Below the pieces are notes generated by a model. The model saw nothing but the letters and a program-made list of their open reading frames with translations, was not told the DNA's origin and searched no databases. Shown piece after piece: positions 60,983 through 64,000 of a stretch of DNA of 64,000 nt (within the stretch, counting starts at the first letter, position 1; each line of letters starts with the position of its first letter). Origin of the DNA: G963556115 sp963678205. GTDB taxonomy: Bacteria; Planctomycetota; SZUA-567. Both the position numbers and the translations under genes were made by a program. The stretch is from assembly GCA_963678205.1 (NCBI GenBank), contig OY782760.1, positions 2,542,001 through 2,606,000 of the forward strand. Direction: 5' to 3'.

Positions 60983-62833
60983 TTAGAAAAATAATTTTGG
61001 CCCAGCTATATCTTTCTCAGCTTGAGTTGTTACATTTTGAACAGAAGATTTATTAGACTTTGATCTAACATTTGAATCAATCCTTGCAGGAGCAATATCC
61101 ATATTGAAGTTTTTCTTGTAAGAATTATTTTTTCTTATTGCTGGTTTCTTCTCAAGATCAGATGGAACTGCTAGAGATTTGAATGAATCCTCTACCCTCT
61201 TGTGTGAAAATTTCTTATGATTTTTCTTTATCTTCTTTAATTTATTCTTTACTACTTTATACCCCATAACTGTAGTATTTGTTTCATACTGATACTTACC
61301 GATAGAGTACTCTAAATCAACAACGGCAACATTGTAAGTAGCAACACCTTCCCAATATAATTGTTGAGAACTAGCAAGAGTATTTCTTGCATCAAGAATA
61401 TCAAGGTAATCACCTGCGCCTTCATCCCACTTGATAGTTTCCTGTTGTAAAACTCTCTCTGCCTGAGCAACATTTTCCTGCTGCGACTTTACCCAGTCAA
61501 TTGAAGAGAACAATTTAAGAACAGAAGCTTTTACTTGTTCTTTTATCGTGTCAGTAGTATCTTCAGTAATAAATTCATAATTATCAAGAATTGCTTTTGC
61601 CTGTATAATACTACCACGTACAAGTTGACCACCACCGGCAAGAACATTCCAACTCAACTTAAACCCAGCACTCCAAGACCAATCCGTACCACGTCTGTCT
61701 AAACCGCCACCTTGAGAACCACTTGAAGACCATCTATTTTCCTGCCCCCAACTTGCAACAGCAGAGAGTTCAGGATATAGAGCAGATTTTGCCTGCTTTA
61801 TATTTTCTTTTTGAATATCTTCATTCAATTTATCAGCTTTTAACTCTGGTCTTGAAGCAAGAGCTTGTGCAGTCAATGAATCAGTTGATCCAGGATCAAT
61901 TTCCGTAAAATCAAGTGGTGTGGTTAAAATAAGATCCGTATCAAGTGGAGCCCCAATAAGTCTCAAAATATTAACTCTATATACATCGTAATTGCTCTTA
62001 GCCTTAATATAATTTGCTTCAGCAATTTTATATTGCACTTCATATTTCAATACTTCAATTTCAGCTACATCATCTGCTTCATATCTTCGTTTAGTCTTCT
62101 CCCAATACTCTTTTGATATTTCAGCCTGATCTTTATAAATCTTCACTAATTTTTCATTATATAGAGTAAAGAAATATTGCGTTCTAATAGTCTTAATAAC
62201 AGCCTGCCTAGACTGCTTAATATTTTCGCTTACCCAGTCTTCATAAATCCTTGAAGCCCGGATTGCAGAAATAATCGACCCACCTTTAAATAAAGGCTGA
62301 GATACATTTATACCATATGAAGAAGCATTTCTAGCAGCAGGAGTACCCTTACCAGCATTATCGAACTCAAAAGGCCTTGACTGCGACCAAGCAGAATCTC
62401 CAGTCAAACCTAAAGAAGGTAAGGCTCCTCCAATTGCGGAGACTTTTTTACCTTTCGCAGACATTTTCTGAGTTAAAGCTTGTTTGAATGTTGGAGAATA
62501 ATTCAAAGCCATCATCTCAGCGTCATCAATTGAAAGGCTTAAAGATCTATTCTCTGCTGTTGTTGACGGATAAACGTAACCAGTATCACCTTCAATTACA
62601 TCAACCCCTGCATCAGCATCATAATACATTGTAGTACTATTCAGCTTGCCTGTATCACTTCCATCATAATAAACGGTTGGCAGTTTTCCTAAAGCTTTTT
62701 CATCCTCAAGATTGACCACAACCCCATTGTCATCAACTTTCAAATCTGTCGCGCCATAATCATCAGCATAAGACTTAACCCCAAATACGGCAACAAAAAC
62801 TACAAATAATATAATGATTTTACTAATCTTCAT
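60983..62833 (-). CDS. tolC: TolC-family outer-membrane efflux protein with long extensions
   Basis: 616 residues, versus about 430-490 usual. A signal peptide (about 1-23) is followed by about 75 extra polar residues, then two OEP repeats (about 95-330 and 335-505) with the coiled-coil hairpins typical of TolC (SYGINVSQPLFKGGSI, IKWDEGAGDYLDILDARNTL). The last 90 residues are basic and rich in K, N and S and are unmatched. TolC channels link inner-membrane pumps to the outside. No adaptor or pump gene is adjacent. GAGG is 13 nt upstream. Confidence 0.92.
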   Translation of the reverse strand: MKISKIIILFVVFVAVFGVKSYADDYGATDLKVDDNGVVVNLEDEKALGKLPTVYYDGSDTGKLNSTTMYYDADAGVDVIEGDTGYVYPSTTAENRSLSLSIDDAEMMALNYSPTFKQALTQKMSAKGKKVSAIGGALPSLGLTGDSAWSQSRPFEFDNAGKGTPAARNASSYGINVSQPLFKGGSIISAIRASRIYEDWVSENIKQSRQAVIKTIRTQYFFTLYNEKLVKIYKDQAEISKEYWEKTKRRYEADDVAEIEVLKYEVQYKIAEANYIKAKSNYDVYRVNILRLIGAPLDTDLILTTPLDFTEIDPGSTDSLTAQALASRPELKADKLNEDIQKENIKQAKSALYPELSAVASWGQENRWSSSGSQGGGLDRRGTDWSWSAGFKLSWNVLAGGGQLVRGSIIQAKAILDNYEFITEDTTDTIKEQVKASVLKLFSSIDWVKSQQENVAQAERVLQQETIKWDEGAGDYLDILDARNTLASSQQLYWEGVATYNVAVVDLEYSIGKYQYETNTTVMGYKVVKNKLKKIKKNHKKFSHKRVEDSFKSLAVPSDLEKKPAIRKNNSYKKNFNMDIAPARIDSNVRSKSNKSSVQNVTTQAEKDIAGPKLFF

Positions 62834-63560
62834 AATCTTATAATTCCTCTACTTATTCCACAACTATAATGAATTATAAACTACTTCAAATGCAGAACAC
62901 ATAACAAGTTCAATAACTTTTACTCGTGAAAATTACTTACATGAAAAGATTATAACTAATCGTCATTTTTTTTCAACAACATTACACATTTTATCAACAA
63001 TTCTTCAACTTTTTGTTTAAATCAACGTTAAACAAACACCTAAGTTCTTTTATAATAATAGGTACCCGTAAAAAAACCCAATTTTTAAACAAATTCGCAA
63101 AACAAGCACTCAGCCTAAGCCTTTGATATATCACAACTTTAACCGGAAATATCAACTTCATTTTTTTTTTTTACAACAGCACTAATTCCACTAAAACAGT
63201 TGGTTTTTCAGAGGTTTGCAAATCCCCACACATCACTCAATCAAACTATCAACATTTTTTCAACAAAACAATCAGTTGCATCACAGTTCATCATTAAGTA
63301 GAATTAGTTTTATAGAGATCATAACTTCTGCTAACAAGTATTAAATGCATTAAGTTTATTCTATAACATTTTTGGGGAAGATCATCTTACATAATCACAA
63401 GTTTGATCTAAAATTTATACTAAACACAATGAGAATTGGTATTCTAGTAACTTAAAATACCATAATTTAAAGCATAAGTTAAATTTACCCAAAAATCACA
63501 ATTTTAATCGTAAAAATTTTTTAGTAGCAATACGTTAATTACAAGTAGAAACTAGAGAAT
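62834..63560 (+). other. Candidate chromosomal replication origin region upstream of dnaA
   Basis: 727 nt without a gene, very AT-rich, between tolC and dnaA. Plus-strand DnaA-box-like sites: TTTTCAACA (62970-62978), TTATCAACA (62991-62999), CTATCAACA (63246-63254) and TTTTCAACA (63257-63265), all resembling TTATCCACA with the CC changed to CA. TTATTCCACA at 62853-62862 is another partial match. A T-run at 63162-63172 could be an unwinding element. dnaA-adjacent placement is common for oriC. Confidence 0.5.
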
Positions 63561-64000
63561 ATGTCAAACACAAGTATACTAGCTCAATGGAATGAAGTAC
63601 AAGAAGCGCTCAGAGCAGCACTTCCTGAAGCTAGTTATAACACTTGGATAAGCAACCTCGCAGTTGAGAAAATTTCAACTAAAGAAATAATACTTGGTGC
63701 TGCAAATAAATTTGTAAAGCAATGGGTTGCAAAGAATTATCTTAAAACCATTTCAGAAGCAGTCAGAACTACACTTGGAATTTCACCAGATATATCAATA
63801 ACAATCTCTGCAGAGAAGTTCCGAGCACACAGACAAAGCGTAGAAGAAGAAATCTACTCTATCTCTGCTGTAAATTATCAGAATGACCAGATTACTAATG
63901 ATAACACTTTATCAAATACTGTAGCCTTGCCTCTTTTCAGTCAAAGCAAACATACACTGGCAAACTTTATAGTGATACCGCAAAATAGTTTTGCTGTTTC
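63561..64000 (+). CDS. dnaA: Chromosomal replication initiator DnaA, N-terminal part (3' end outside window)
   Basis: 146 residues are present and the frame is open to the end of the window. Domain I at about 1-80 (WNEVQEALRAALPEASYNTWISNL, then FVKQWV), a short polar linker, and the start of domain III at about 130 (HTLANFIVIPQNSFAV, matching the LNPxxTFxNFVVGxxNxFA signature). DnaA binds the origin boxes and melts them. ATG at 63561 with a weak GAGAA upstream. Confidence 0.93.
   Translation, partial: MSNTSILAQWNEVQEALRAALPEASYNTWISNLAVEKISTKEIILGAANKFVKQWVAKNYLKTISEAVRTTLGISPDISITISAEKFRAHRQSVEEEIYSISAVNYQNDQITNDNTLSNTVALPLFSQSKHTLANFIVIPQNSFAV

Overview
The window is about 64 kb of AT-rich bacterial DNA with roughly 60 protein genes. 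No rRNA, tRNA, CRISPR array or intact insertion sequence was seen. The gene set points to a diderm (TolC-family outer-membrane channel, lipoprotein, TatC, many exported proteins) living at least partly without oxygen: a single-chain pyruvate:ferredoxin oxidoreductase, a ferredoxin:thioredoxin reductase catalytic chain, an NapH-like ferredoxin membrane protein and a late-cobalamin operon. TTG and GTG starts behind good Shine-Dalgarno sequences are common. I cannot fix the phylum from sequence alone; a PVC-type lineage such as Lentisphaerota is only a guess.

Layout. 1-5 kb: the end of an aminotransferase with trkA, then a Cache-HAMP-SpoIIE phosphatase, accD and rpe on the minus strand. 5.5-10.8 kb: a cold-shock gene with a structured leader, a YciH/SUI1 protein, an ECF sigma factor with a 915-residue single-pass partner carrying a TolA-like 24-residue repeat, an FmdB zinc ribbon and stand-alone coaC. 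10.8-12.4 kb: an exported, degenerate ADP-ribosylglycohydrolase-like protein and a candidate structured RNA. 12.4-17.3 kb: a tight operon cobS, a cobD-cobQ fusion, larE, tatC. 17.4-25.9 kb: clpB, an exported thioredoxin/pseudo-caspase fusion, an RNA-methyltransferase-like gene, a small zinc-ribbon protein resembling the N-terminus of ISL3 transposases, a CPBP protease, ribD and a DUF134 regulator. 26.3-31.8 kb: a methyltransferase, a second cold-shock gene with rpoZ, and convergent to them rsmD-rarA-RecA paralogue-NFACT-R protein.

31.9-42.3 kb: an exported ankyrin protein, an amidase-like protein lacking its first zinc-site histidines, a phosphohexomutase, PhoH, a PPC/DUF296 protein, a lipoprotein cysteine-hydrolase with a PAP2 phosphatase, ArfB, and a short UvrA paralogue with a MarR regulator. 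42.7-51.2 kb: DsrE, nifJ, NapH-like, phoU, ftrB, rsmG with a lysine-rich extension, and an RluA-type synthase. 51.3-53.6 kb: four unrelated-looking exported proteins of unknown function. 53.7-62.8 kb: lysA, pnp, rpsO, a methyltransferase, xerC/D and tolC. The window ends in the 5' part of dnaA, preceded by about 0.7 kb of AT-rich DNA with a same-strand cluster of DnaA-box-like sites. Most genes from 37 to 62.8 kb are on the minus strand and the gaps between them are G-poor on the plus strand, both as expected left of an origin near dnaA.

Most worth following up: the thioredoxin/pseudo-caspase fusion, the cobD-cobQ fusion, the sigma factor with its repeat-built partner, the RecA paralogue cluster, the candidate RNA near 12.2 kb, and an operator-like palindrome placed identically inside the promoters of nifJ and the PPC gene.
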